37,807 bases of DNA from Deltaproteobacteria bacterium (lineage in GTDB: Bacteria > Myxococcota_A > UBA9160 > UBA4427). Made by a program: the position numbers and the translations under genes. The notes below the pieces were generated by a model. It did not search any database, had not been told where the DNA came from, and saw nothing but the letters and a program-made list of their open reading frames with translations. Numbering within the stretch: the first letter of the stretch is position 1; each line of letters starts with the position of its first letter. This document shows positions 24,321-32,788 of the stretch, one piece after another. The stretch covers positions 1-37,807 of the forward strand of contig JAFDDH010000036.1 in the NCBI GenBank assembly GCA_019310975.1, given 5' to 3'.

Positions 24321-26224
24321 AGCAGGAGCAATTTCTCGAGGTTCTCGATCGCGACGAGGCGGAGCGCCGCTGGCACGGGGTGATCCAGGTGACGCCGCTC
24401 GGTGCCGAGAATGTGATGCTCGAGCACGCACTCGGACGCGTGCTGGCCGAGGACGTGCGCTCACCGGTGGACGTGCCGGGCTTCGACCGCTCCAATATGG
24501 ACGGCTTTGCGGTGCGCGCGGTGGATACCTTCGGCGCGTCCGAGGAGGAGCCCGTGCGCCTCCTCCTGAATGCCGAGACGATCCCCACCGGTGTGGCTCC
24601 CAAGGTCGAGGTGCAAGCCGGTACGGCGACGCAGATCGCAACCGGGGGCATGTTGCCGCGCGGCGCCGACGCAGTCGTTCCCGTCGAGCACACCGACGTC
24701 GACGACGCGGACCCGAGTAGGCTGATCGTCCACCATCCGCGCACGCCCGGCGCCGCCATTTCGTATGCGGGCACCGACATGGGTCAGGGCGAGACAGTGC
24801 TCTTTGCCGGTGTTCGACTCACCTCGCGCGAGACCGGCGTGTTGGCGGCGGTCGGTCGCGAACAGGTTTCCGTGGCGCGGCGCCCAAGCGTGGCCATCCT
24901 GTCGACCGGCGACGAGATCGTGCAGCCCGGTGAGCCGATGCGGCCCGGGCTCGTATACGACAGCAACGGCCGCATCCTGGCGGATGCGGTGCGCGAGATC
25001 GGGGGGGAGCCCGTCTTCCTGGGCGCGTTCCGGGACGACCTCGAGGCGCTCCGCACGGCCCTTGCCCATGCACTGAGCGAGTGCGATGTAGTGCTGCTCT
25101 CGGGTGGCACCTCCAAGGGCGAGGGTGATCTCAACGCGATCGTGGTCGATGAGCTCGAGCCCGGCATCGTGGTGCACGGCGTCGCCCTCAAGCCCGGCAA
25201 GCCGATCTGTCTGGCCGCGCACGGCCAGCGGCCCGTGGTGATCCTGCCGGGCTTTCCGACCTCGGCGATCTTTACCTTCCACGAGTTCGTGGCGCCGATC
25301 ATCCGCTCGCTCGCCGATCTGCCGGCCAGCGAGCGGCACACGATCAGTGCGCGTCTCGCACAGAAGGTGGTGTCGGTGCGGGGACGGCTCGAGTTTCTGC
25401 TGGTGGGGCTGGTGGATGCGGACGACGGCCCGCCGGCCGCGTATCCAATGGGCAAGGGCAGCGGCAGCGTGACGTCGTTCAGCCGCGCGGACGGCTTCGT
25501 GCGCGTGGGCCGCAACGTCGAGATCGTCGATGCGGAAACCCGCGTCGAGGTGACGTTGATCGGCCGCGAGCTGCCGGTGGCCGATCTCGTCGTGATCGGC
25601 AGCCACTGTGCGGGACTCGATCTGATTGCCGGTGCGCTGACCCAGGAAGGGCTGGCCGTGAAGCTCCTGGCCGTCGGTAGCCAGGGTGGTCTGTCAGCCG
25701 CGGCGCGTGGCGAGTGTGATATCGCGCCGATTCATCTGCTCGATCCCGAGAGCGGTCTCTACAACGAGCCCTTTCTCGCTCCGGGTCTGAAGCTCTTGCG
25801 AGGCTATGCACGAATGCAGGGTGTCGTGACCCGCGACGACGAGCGACGCGAAGTCGACGCGCTGCTCCGCGATCCCTCGCTCCGCATGGTGAACCGCAAT
25901 CGTGGCGCGGGAACACGGATCCTCATTGACGGCTTGCTGGGCGATCGCCGGCCGCCCGGCCATGGCTACGAGCCGCGCTCCCACTACGCGGTTGCGGCGG
26001 CCGTTGCCCAGGGCCGCGCAGATTGGGGAGTGACGATCGAGACCGTGGCGCGTCAGGCAGGTCTGCGCTTCCGCCCGCTGCGAGCCGAGCGCTATGACTT
26101 CGCCATCCCCGAAGGCCGCTGGGACCGTCCCGCCGTGGCCCGCCTGAGGGCTCTGCTGGAGCCCGGTACGAGGCTGAGAAAGCAGCTCGAGACCGCGGGT
26201 TTCACCCTGGAAGGCGCCCCCTAG
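24317..26224 (+). CDS. moeA: MoeA fused to a periplasmic-binding-like domain
   Basis: A 635-aa two-part protein. Residues about 1-405 are MoeA: SNMDGFAVRAVDTFG, ATGGMLPRGADAVVPVEH, ILSTGDEIVQPGE, VLLSGGTSKGEGD and the intact KPGK lysines (292 and 295) in HGVALKPGKP, then ILPGFPTSAI. Residues about 425-635 are a LysR-effector/periplasmic-binding-like fold (start ADLVVIGSHCAGLDLIAGAL; VNRNRGAGTRILIDGLL; ARADWGVT-type segment), a combination known in archaea and bacteria where the extra domain is thought to bind oxyanion or cofactor. GTG start overlapping the previous stop. It pairs with a different MoeA, suggesting metal or cofactor specialisation. Confidence 0.92.
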   Translation: MKQEQFLEVLDRDEAERRWHGVIQVTPLGAENVMLEHALGRVLAEDVRSPVDVPGFDRSNMDGFAVRAVDTFGASEEEPVRLLLNAETIPTGVAPKVEVQAGTATQIATGGMLPRGADAVVPVEHTDVDDADPSRLIVHHPRTPGAAISYAGTDMGQGETVLFAGVRLTSRETGVLAAVGREQVSVARRPSVAILSTGDEIVQPGEPMRPGLVYDSNGRILADAVREIGGEPVFLGAFRDDLEALRTALAHALSECDVVLLSGGTSKGEGDLNAIVVDELEPGIVVHGVALKPGKPICLAAHGQRPVVILPGFPTSAIFTFHEFVAPIIRSLADLPASERHTISARLAQKVVSVRGRLEFLLVGLVDADDGPPAAYPMGKGSGSVTSFSRADGFVRVGRNVEIVDAETRVEVTLIGRELPVADLVVIGSHCAGLDLIAGALTQEGLAVKLLAVGSQGGLSAAARGECDIAPIHLLDPESGLYNEPFLAPGLKLLRGYARMQGVVTRDDERREVDALLRDPSLRMVNRNRGAGTRILIDGLLGDRRPPGHGYEPRSHYAVAAAVAQGRADWGVTIETVARQAGLRFRPLRAERYDFAIPEGRWDRPAVARLRALLEPGTRLRKQLETAGFTLEGAP

Positions 26225-26227
26225 CGA

Positions 26228-26244
26228 CCCACGACGGGCGTGGG
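26228..26244. terminator. Short hairpin after moeA fusion gene
   Basis: CCCACG, loop ACGGG, CGTGGG, starting 3 nt after the stop codon. A 6-bp stem without a T-run, so only a weak terminator candidate. Confidence 0.35.
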
Positions 26245-26299
26245 AATCGGCCTCAACTCCGAGGGGGGGACGCGTCGATAAGGGGGCCGGGAGAGATTG

Positions 26300-26692
26300 A
26301 TGGCGCAGACCGTGGCCGACATCATGGAGCGCAGCGAGCAGACGGTGCACTGCCAGAGCTCGATTGCGGACGCGGAGCGCCTGCTGGCCAGCCGCGGGCT
26401 ATCGGGTGCCCCGATGGTGTCCACCGACGGCCACGTGCTCGGTGTGGTGTCGATTACGGACATCACCCGCTTTCGCTACGAGCACGCCAAAGAGGACCCG
26501 ACGGATCGGATGGTCTTCGAGATCGGCACGCCGGTCACGATCACCGTCAGTGCCAGCGCGACGCTCCAGGATGCCGCTCGCGATCTGTCGGAGCACCAGG
26601 TGCACCGCCTCGTCGTGGTTCGAGGCGGGGTGCCGGTCGGGATCGTCACGGCGCTCGACATAGTGGCCCAGGTTGCGCGAGGGAATGTCTGA
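26300..26692 (+). CDS. CBS-domain pair protein
   Basis: A 130-aa protein made almost entirely of two CBS motifs, which together bind adenosyl ligands such as AMP, ATP or SAM. First CBS about residues 4-60 (VADIMERSEQTVHCQSSIAD onward, ending GVVSITDI), second about 70-128 (ending VPVGIVTALDIVAQVA). No catalytic domain is attached, so it is likely a regulator or accessory subunit. The ATG at 26300 follows GGGAGAG; a TTG just upstream is also possible. It lies 75 nt after the moeA fusion gene in the same direction. Confidence 0.88.
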   Translation: MAQTVADIMERSEQTVHCQSSIADAERLLASRGLSGAPMVSTDGHVLGVVSITDITRFRYEHAKEDPTDRMVFEIGTPVTITVSASATLQDAARDLSEHQVHRLVVVRGGVPVGIVTALDIVAQVARGNV

Positions 26693-26867
26693 ATCCGTTG
26701 CCTGCCGACCCGGTGCGCGGTAGCGTTTTGAATCCAGAGATGAGCAAGCCCAGCCCACCTGTCAGCGGCGGACCAAGTCACCGTCCCCCCAGTCCGTCCG
26801 GCAACACCGACCTCGCGCTCGGGTGCGGCGTGTTCGTGCAGCTGAGTGCGGACGATTCTTCTCGTGC

Positions 26868-26911
26868 GCTCCGCCCCATCCATGGATGCGGCGGATGGGA
26901 TGAAGCGGAGC
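26868..26911 (+). promoter_or_regulatory. 44-nt two-part hairpin in the leader of the CNNM-type gene
   Basis: GCTCCGC and CCCATCC (26868-26881) pair with GGATGGG (26893-26899) and GCGGAGC (26905-26911); a 5-nt bulge separates the stems on the 3' side. It ends 16 nt before the TTG start and just before the GGAG ribosome-binding site, a place suited to translational control. Confidence 0.45.
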
Positions 26912-26927
26912 CATTGGAGCATCCGCT

Positions 26928-28304
26928 TTGACGATCCTTGCCGCCGTCATCGCTGTCGTGATCTGCCTCGCGCTCTCGGCCTTCTTCTCGAGCAGCGAAA
27001 CCGCACTCTTCCGCGTCCGCTCCCACGAGATGGAGGAGGAGATGCGGGGCTCCGGCGGCCCTGCGGCGGTTGCCGTGCGCGAGCTCACGTCCTCCTCGTC
27101 GCGCCTGCTCGTCACGATCCTGCTCGGCAACAACATCGTCAACATTCTCGGTGCGTCGATCGCGTCCGCACTCGCCATCCAGCTACTCGGCTTCCAGCTC
27201 GGTGTGCCCGTATCCACGGCGATCATGACCATTCTGGTGCTGATCTTCGCCGAGATACTCCCCAAGGCGGTGGCGGCACGGCATCCGCGTGGTGTCGCGC
27301 TATCGGTGGGCCTGCCCCTCTACCTCTTCCATCAGGTTCTGCGCCCGGTGCACGGGCTCTTCGATCACGTCATCGACCCCATCGTGCGCCGCGCAACCGG
27401 CGGTGTGGATAGCTCGGGCGGTCTATCCCCCGAGGAGGTGTTGCGTCTCGCGCGCGAGGTGCGCGACGAGGTCGGCGAGGGCTCGCCGCTCGCCATCATG
27501 GGTGCCACATCCGAAGCCGCCGAGATGCACGTGACGGATATCATGGTGCCTCGTACCGAGATCGAGGCGCATCCTCACGACGCACCTCCCGAGGAGATGC
27601 TCGAGAAGCTTCTCGACGGGCGCTATACGCGCGTTCCCATCTATGAGGAGGACATCGATCACGTCCTCGGCATCGTACACCTCAAGGATCTGATCAAGCT
27701 CGTCAACGCCGGCGGCCGCGACCTGCACACGATCCTCAAGCCCGTGCTACGGGTGCCCGAGCGCAAGCCCATCCTACGCCTGCTGGCCGACATGCAGCGC
27801 GCCTTCTGCCACATGGCGCTGGTGAAGGACGAGTTCGGCGTCACGCAGGGGTTGGTCACGCAGGAGGACATCCTCGAGGAGATCGTCGGCGAGATCCGCG
27901 ACGAGTTCGACAGCGAGGAGCTGTTCACCATTCGCGAGCTGCGCGACAGCAGCTACGAGGTGCTCGGACGCGTCACAGTGCTCGACTTCAACCGCGAGTC
28001 GGGCTGGCAGGTGCCCGCAGAGCGGGGCGACACGATCGGCGGCCTGGTATTCAACACGCTCGAACGTGCGCCCCGCAAGGGCGAGATCGTCGAGCTGCCT
28101 GGCTATCGGATCGTCTGCGTCGACGTTTCAGGTAGCCGCATCGCACGCGTGCATGTGATCCGCAGCGCGGATAAGGACACCGAGCAGACGAACGGCAAGA
28201 GGTTTGGGCGCAAGAACGGCCGCAGGGGCAGCACCCGCGCCGTGGCCGCGAAGCCCGCCAAGGTGTCCGTCGCGGAAGATCGAGCCAAGCGAGATCGCAG
28301 CTAG
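26928..28304 (+). CDS. CNNM/HlyC-CorC family membrane protein
   Basis: A 458-aa membrane protein of the CNNM (DUF21-CBS-CorC_HlyC) family, linked to magnesium or cobalt transport and once called haemolysin-like. Residues about 1-150 are the four-helix DUF21 domain: SAFFSSSETALFR is the diagnostic SSSE motif in helix 1. Residues about 195-320 are a CBS pair (VTDIMVPRTEIEA; VPIYEEDIDHVLGIVHLKDL). Residues about 335-420 are the CorC_HlyC domain. The C-terminal tail is Lys/Arg-rich. Start is TTG, supported by GGAG 8 nt upstream and by the first transmembrane helix starting at once. Confidence 0.9.
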   Translation: MTILAAVIAVVICLALSAFFSSSETALFRVRSHEMEEEMRGSGGPAAVAVRELTSSSSRLLVTILLGNNIVNILGASIASALAIQLLGFQLGVPVSTAIMTILVLIFAEILPKAVAARHPRGVALSVGLPLYLFHQVLRPVHGLFDHVIDPIVRRATGGVDSSGGLSPEEVLRLAREVRDEVGEGSPLAIMGATSEAAEMHVTDIMVPRTEIEAHPHDAPPEEMLEKLLDGRYTRVPIYEEDIDHVLGIVHLKDLIKLVNAGGRDLHTILKPVLRVPERKPILRLLADMQRAFCHMALVKDEFGVTQGLVTQEDILEEIVGEIRDEFDSEELFTIRELRDSSYEVLGRVTVLDFNRESGWQVPAERGDTIGGLVFNTLERAPRKGEIVELPGYRIVCVDVSGSRIARVHVIRSADKDTEQTNGKRFGRKNGRRGSTRAVAAKPAKVSVAEDRAKRDRS

Positions 28305-28377
28305 GAACCTGACCCAAGATGGGGCAAGACTTCCAGACGTCGATGCGCGCTCGCCAATGTTCCATGCCCCGGACTCC

Positions 28378-29475
28378 TCAGCGGACGCGCCGCAGGGAGT
28401 GCGCCTTGACGACGAGGTAGACCTCGCGTCCGGGCTCGAGCGCCAGCCGAGTCACGGCTGCGTGCGTGAGCTTGGCGACGATCTCTTCGCCCGCGTCGAC
28501 GCGTGCCAGCACGCTATCTCCACGCTCCTCGCACGCGATCACTCGGCCGGGCAATATATTGCGGGCCGAGACCTGCTTGGGTTCGTCGATGGCCACCAGC
28601 ACATCGCCCGCCGGCAGCCCCACCGAGAGATTGGAGCCGAGCTCGAGCCGCCACGGAACCACGAGCTGCAATCCATTCTCGGTCTCGACGACGCTCTCTT
28701 CTCCCTCGCCGACGCCTTCCGTTGCGCGCGCGTCGAAGACGTTCTCCATGCCGAGTGCTTCGGAGAGCGGGAGTACGGCGCGGCTCCACAGCACCTCGCG
28801 AGGCCTTCCACAGGCGACGATCCGGCCCGCGTCGAGCACAGCCACGCTGCCGCCCACCACGATGGCCTCGTCGGGATCGTGCGTGATGTAGATGATCGGC
28901 AGTCCGATCTCGTCGCGCACGCGAAGCAGATGTGGGAGCACGCGCGCACGCAGCGGGATGTCGAGCGCGGCCAGCGGTTCATCGAGCAGCAGGGCGCGCG
29001 GTCCGGAGGCCAGTGCGCGGCCCAGCGCAACACGGCTCCGCTCACCGCCGGAGAGCTCGTGGACGTGGCGTGAGAGCAGGTGACCGATCTCGAGCACGTC
29101 GATGGCCTGGCGCAGGGCTGCATCTCCTGCCCGATTTGCGCGCGCCCGCCCGAATGCGAGATTGGCGGCCACGTCCAGATGCGGGAAGAGGGTCGGCGCT
29201 TGAGGGACCCAGCCGAGTGCGCGCTGCTCGACGGGAAGGTGCACGCCGCGCTCGTGGTCGTCGAGCCAGGTATCTCCGATGCGGATGCGCGCACGGGCGG
29301 GTCGATGCAGACCGAGCACGCATTCGAGCAGTGTGCTCTTGCCCGAGCCGCTCGGACCAAAGAGTACGAGCACGTCGTCCTGCCAGGCGACCCGGGCAGT
29401 CAGCGCGAAGCCCGGTCGCTCGAGGTGAACCTCGATCACCGAGTCGCCGTCGATGGTGGCTGTGCGTTCGGTCAT
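28378..29475 (-). CDS. modC: Molybdate/tungstate ABC transporter ATP-binding protein
   Basis: A 365-aa ATPase powering the ModABC importer. Walker A GPSGSGKS (about residue 40), signature LSGGERSRVAL (about 142), Walker B ALLLDEPLAALD (about 161) and switch His in YITHDPDEA (about 196). The C-terminal TOBE/Mop-like domain (about 300-365, SARNILPGRVIA to VKAHSLRRV) binds oxyanion and is typical of ModC. The ATG overlaps the modB stop (ATGA), so the three mod genes form one operon in the order A-B-C. It converges with the CNNM gene, 73 nt away. Confidence 0.93.
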   Translation of the reverse strand: MTERTATIDGDSVIEVHLERPGFALTARVAWQDDVLVLFGPSGSGKSTLLECVLGLHRPARARIRIGDTWLDDHERGVHLPVEQRALGWVPQAPTLFPHLDVAANLAFGRARANRAGDAALRQAIDVLEIGHLLSRHVHELSGGERSRVALGRALASGPRALLLDEPLAALDIPLRARVLPHLLRVRDEIGLPIIYITHDPDEAIVVGGSVAVLDAGRIVACGRPREVLWSRAVLPLSEALGMENVFDARATEGVGEGEESVVETENGLQLVVPWRLELGSNLSVGLPAGDVLVAIDEPKQVSARNILPGRVIACEERGDSVLARVDAGEEIVAKLTHAAVTRLALEPGREVYLVVKAHSLRRVR

Positions 29476-30128
29476 CAGCCCGCCCGACGGAGCCAGCCCT
29501 CGGCCACCAGCATGCTGGTGAGCGCGAGAACGAACGACGCTGAACAGAGCACGAGCGCGCCCATCTCGTCGCCGAGCTGGACACGCGACCAGATGCCGAG
29601 CGAGAGCGTCTCGGTGCGGCCGGGCATGATGCCCGCCACCAATGCCGTCGCGCCAAACTCGCCGAGCCCGCGTGCAAAACAGAGCAGCGAGCCGTAGAGG
29701 ACGCCACGTCGCGCCAGCGGGAGGCTCACGCGGAGGAAAGTCTGAAAACGGCCGAGGCCGAGGCTGCGCGCCACGGACTCGTAGGCGACGTCCACCTCGG
29801 CAAAGCTCTGCTCGCATGCGCGCACAAGCAGTGGGAATCCCACCGTGGCCGCGGCGAGCGCAGCCGCCCACCACGTGAACACGATCTGGATGCCGAGTCC
29901 CGCGAATGGGCCACGCGGCCCGAGCAGCACCAGCAGTCCCAGGCCGACCGCCACCGGTGGCACCACCATCGGCAGGGCAATCACTGCCTGCACGAGCGAG
30001 CGCCCGCGAAAATCGCGGCGCGCGAGCCAGTAGCCCAGCGCGACGGCCGGTGGGAGCGCGAGCACGGTCGCCACCAGCGCGACGCGTGCAGTCAGCCCAA
30101 CAATTCCGAGCAGCTCGCCCGCGCTCAT
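29475..30128 (-). CDS. modB: Molybdate/tungstate ABC transporter permease
   Basis: A 217-aa inner-membrane permease with about five transmembrane helices (first at residues 12-32, second about 45-68, PMVVPPVAVGLGLLVLLGP). The EAA loop that docks on ModC is visible as ESVARSLGLGRFQTFLRVSLP (ends near residue 150). The family motif near the end, FARGLGEFGATALVAGIMPG, is conserved. Start and stop overlap modA and modC by 4 nt each (ATGA), indicating tight translational coupling. Family can carry molybdate, tungstate or both. Confidence 0.93.
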   Translation of the reverse strand: MSAGELLGIVGLTARVALVATVLALPPAVALGYWLARRDFRGRSLVQAVIALPMVVPPVAVGLGLLVLLGPRGPFAGLGIQIVFTWWAAALAAATVGFPLLVRACEQSFAEVDVAYESVARSLGLGRFQTFLRVSLPLARRGVLYGSLLCFARGLGEFGATALVAGIMPGRTETLSLGIWSRVQLGDEMGALVLCSASFVLALTSMLVAEGWLRRAG

Positions 30129-30961
30129 GGCCGTTGCGCCTTCGCATCGGGGTTGGTGAGCGAAAGCGGGGCCGGGATGAACCCAGCCAACTCGAGGATG
30201 CGTGCCCCGTCGGGACCGCGAGTGAGCGCAATGAAGCGATCGGCCGCCACGCCCGTGGTGTGCGAATCGATGCGGGCGATCGAATAGCCGATGGCCGGCT
30301 GCTGGTCGTCGGGAATTTGCCACGCAATCTCGACGTCGTCGCTCGTGCGGGCGTCGGTGACGTAGACGATGCCGGCATCGGCGTGCCGCGCTGCGACGGC
30401 GGCCAGAGTGGCGCGCGCGTGCTCGGTGGCGACGATGCGCCGGGCGAGGCGGGACATCAGACCGCGCGCCTTCAGCCAGCGGCGTCCATAGCGTCCAAGC
30501 GGCACTGCCTCGGGGGGCAACGCAAAGCGCCGCATCCCGGGTTGAACCAGGTCCTCCGGCCCGGAGATGGGCAGATCGGAACCGCGCGGCCGCACCACCA
30601 CCAGCCGGTTGCTCGCCAGCGGAAAATGCTGGGTGGCGCCCACCCATCCCTCCTTGACGAGTCCGTCGACGAGCCCTGCGTCCGCGGATAGAAAGACGTT
30701 TACGGGCGCCCCGTGGCGAATCTGCAGGGCCAGCCCGCTCGACGAGCCGAAGCTCGCCAGGATGCGGTCGCCCGGATATCGCGCCTCGTGGGCGTCGACC
30801 AAGGCCGCTACGGGTTCGCGCAGACTGGCCGCGGCCGCGATCAGGACGTCGTCGGCCGCCGCCGGAGGGGCGGAGAACCCCAGCCCGAGAAGCATCAGAG
30901 CCAGTTGGGTCCGGCGTGGCGATCTTCGGTTGGACCCGCCGCCCGTACTCCAGGACCTCAT
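30125..30961 (-). CDS. modA: Molybdate/tungstate-binding periplasmic protein
   Basis: A 278-aa solute-binding protein capturing molybdate or tungstate in the periplasm. Residues about 1-36 form a signal peptide with a long basic n-region (NRRSPRRTQLALMLLGLGFS) ending A-A-A. The mature start DVLIAAAASLREPVAAL is the classic ModA opening with the Ser ligand; SFGSSSGLALQI supplies the second Ser and the later VYVTDA segment the third contact. GGAGG lies 5 nt upstream of the ATG. The start sits close to a divergent gene at 31092; a shared promoter region of about 130 nt. Selectivity for tungstate cannot be read off. Confidence 0.93.
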   Translation of the reverse strand: MRSWSTGGGSNRRSPRRTQLALMLLGLGFSAPPAAADDVLIAAAASLREPVAALVDAHEARYPGDRILASFGSSSGLALQIRHGAPVNVFLSADAGLVDGLVKEGWVGATQHFPLASNRLVVVRPRGSDLPISGPEDLVQPGMRRFALPPEAVPLGRYGRRWLKARGLMSRLARRIVATEHARATLAAVAARHADAGIVYVTDARTSDDVEIAWQIPDDQQPAIGYSIARIDSHTTGVAADRFIALTRGPDGARILELAGFIPAPLSLTNPDAKAQRP

Positions 30962-31091
30962 TCTGCCTCCCCGTACACGCGGCGATGGAAGCCGCCGGGC
31001 TCGTCGTGTAAGCATAGGATCCCAGCGCAGATCGTGTATCGCTGTGGCGGGTCGATCGGGGAGGGGGGGCGGAGCCGAATTGCGCAGAGTC

Positions 31092-31523
31092 ATGCAGATC
31101 ATCGGCGCCCTGGCCGGTCTTGCAGTGATCGGTACGCTCCTCCTGGACGAGGGCGAGATCGTCACGCTGGAGACGCGCGAGGGCGATCGCGTCTACGCGA
31201 CCCAGCTCTGGATCATTGAGATCGACGGCGACACCTACCTGCGCTCGGGACGCTCCAATACCGCGTGGCTCGCACGGCTGGAGGCGAATTCGGAGGTTCT
31301 TCTGCGCCCGACAGACGTGCCGCATCCAGTCGCATCGGGGTACCGGGCGACGATCGTTCGCGAGGCGGCGCAGAGCGAGCGCGTCAACCGCGCCATGGCC
31401 GAGAAGTATGGCTTCTCCGATGTGGTTTGGAGCTGGCTGATCGATCGCACCGATTCGGTTGCGGTCCGGCTGCAGCCCCTGCCCCAGCGGCCGGCCTCTT
31501 CCGGTGCCGGGAGCGCCCCATAG
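31092..31523 (+). CDS. Small split-barrel (nitroreductase/PNPOx-like) protein
   Basis: A 143-aa protein beginning with a short hydrophobic helix (IIGALAGLAVIGTLLL). The segment IVTLETREGDRVYATQLWII followed by DTYLRSGRSNTAWLARLEAN resembles the flavin or F420-type split-barrel fold of DUF385/nitroreductase-like families. Then AEKYGFSDVVWSWLI and VRLQPLP close the domain. No cofactor residue can be named with confidence. ATG at 31092 is chosen; a TTG at 31080 with GGAG 5 nt upstream is a real alternative. The stop is only about 60 nt before the likely start of the rRNA methyltransferase gene. Confidence 0.65.
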   Translation: MQIIGALAGLAVIGTLLLDEGEIVTLETREGDRVYATQLWIIEIDGDTYLRSGRSNTAWLARLEANSEVLLRPTDVPHPVASGYRATIVREAAQSERVNRAMAEKYGFSDVVWSWLIDRTDSVAVRLQPLPQRPASSGAGSAP

Positions 31524-31582
31524 CTCGGTCGCGGCGTCGCCGGCCCCGGCGTGAGGCCGGCCGCAGGGATCCTTCTGCGACC

Positions 31583-32788
31583 CTGGCGACCCTGGCGACC
31601 GGCGAGCCCGAGACGGCGGACGTCCGCATCGAGCGCCTCGCCTCGGGCGGTGAGGGGGTCGGCCGGCTCGCCGATGGACTCACGATCTTCGTGCCGCAGA
31701 GCGCGCCGGGCGATCTCGTGAGTGTGTATGTCACCGAGCGCCGTCGGCGTCACGCGCGGGGCGAGATAGTCCGGTTGCTCGAGTCCGGATCGGCGCGGGT
31801 CACGCCCCCGTGTCCGGTCTTTGGTCGCTGTGGCGGTTGTGCGTGGCAGCACGTCGACTACACGCAGCAGCTCGTTAGCAAGCAGACGATCCTGCGCGAT
31901 GCCATGCAGCGCATCGGTCGGATCCCGCTCGCCGAGCTGCCGACGATCGTCGCGTCTCCCTCCGCCTACGCGTATCGAGGCCGGACTCGGCTGCTGGAGC
32001 GCGATGGCGCTGTGGGTTATCGCGAGCGAGGGTCGCATGCACTGTGCGCCCTACGCGCGTGCCCGATTCTGATGCCCGAGCTCGATCGACGACTCGGGGT
32101 GCTGGCCGATGAGGTTGCAGCCAGCGTCCAGCCCGGCGAGCGCGAATGGGAACTCGCGCTCGGTCGCCCCGGGGATGTGCGCGCCACGTCGTTGGCCTCG
32201 GGCCAGGCGCCCTCCCCGGCCGATCGGATCGCGCTCGAGGTCGGCATCGACACGCTCGAACTCTCCCCCGGTACGTTTGCCCAGGGCAATTCGATGCTGC
32301 TCGACATGCTACACCAGACTGTGTGTAGCCGGGTGGGTGAGGGAGACTCCTTGCTCGAGCTCTTTGCCGGTGCGGGTTTCTTCAGCCTCGCCCTGGCACG
32401 CTGCTTCGCGCACGTTCAGCTCGTGGAGTCCGACGCGGGTGCGGTCGAAGATCTCCGCGCGAATCTCTCGCGGGCCGGCCTCATGAACGTCGTGGTGACG
32501 CCCCTATGTGCCGAAGTGGCAATTCCCGACCGCATCGAGAGGGTGCCCGACGTGGTGCTGCTCGATCCGCCGCGCGCTGGGCTGGACCCAGCTGTGCTGC
32601 GTTGTCTGGCGGCGCTCGACCCGGACCGCATCGTTTATCTCTCGTGCGATCCTGCGACCCTCGCGCGCGACGTCGCACGCCTCTTGCCGCACGGATTCGT
32701 GCTGCGCTCGCTCGAGGGCTTCGACCTCTTCCCGCAGACGCCGCATGTCGAGGCGCTTGCGGTGTTGGTGCGAGAGGACGTGGCTTGA
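31583..32788 (+). CDS. TrmA/RumA-family 23S rRNA (uracil-5-)-methyltransferase
   Basis: About 400 aa. Transfers a methyl group from SAM to C5 of a uracil in 23S rRNA. N-terminal TRAM domain about 15-70 (RIERLASGGEGVGRLADG). [4Fe-4S] cluster Cys in CPVFGRCGGC and CALRAC. Methyltransferase domain: SLLELFAGAGFFSLALA, VVLLDPPRAGLDP, catalytic Cys in YLSCDPATLARD, and the closing FPQTPHVEALAVL. No ATG, GTG or TTG lies in frame between 31430 and the TRAM domain; the coordinate given is a CTG and is a guess. A TTG at 31427 is the nearest canonical start. RlmD and RlmC-type targets cannot be separated. Confidence 0.85.
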   Translation: MATLATGEPETADVRIERLASGGEGVGRLADGLTIFVPQSAPGDLVSVYVTERRRRHARGEIVRLLESGSARVTPPCPVFGRCGGCAWQHVDYTQQLVSKQTILRDAMQRIGRIPLAELPTIVASPSAYAYRGRTRLLERDGAVGYRERGSHALCALRACPILMPELDRRLGVLADEVAASVQPGEREWELALGRPGDVRATSLASGQAPSPADRIALEVGIDTLELSPGTFAQGNSMLLDMLHQTVCSRVGEGDSLLELFAGAGFFSLALARCFAHVQLVESDAGAVEDLRANLSRAGLMNVVVTPLCAEVAIPDRIERVPDVVLLDPPRAGLDPAVLRCLAALDPDRIVYLSCDPATLARDVARLLPHGFVLRSLEGFDLFPQTPHVEALAVLVREDVA

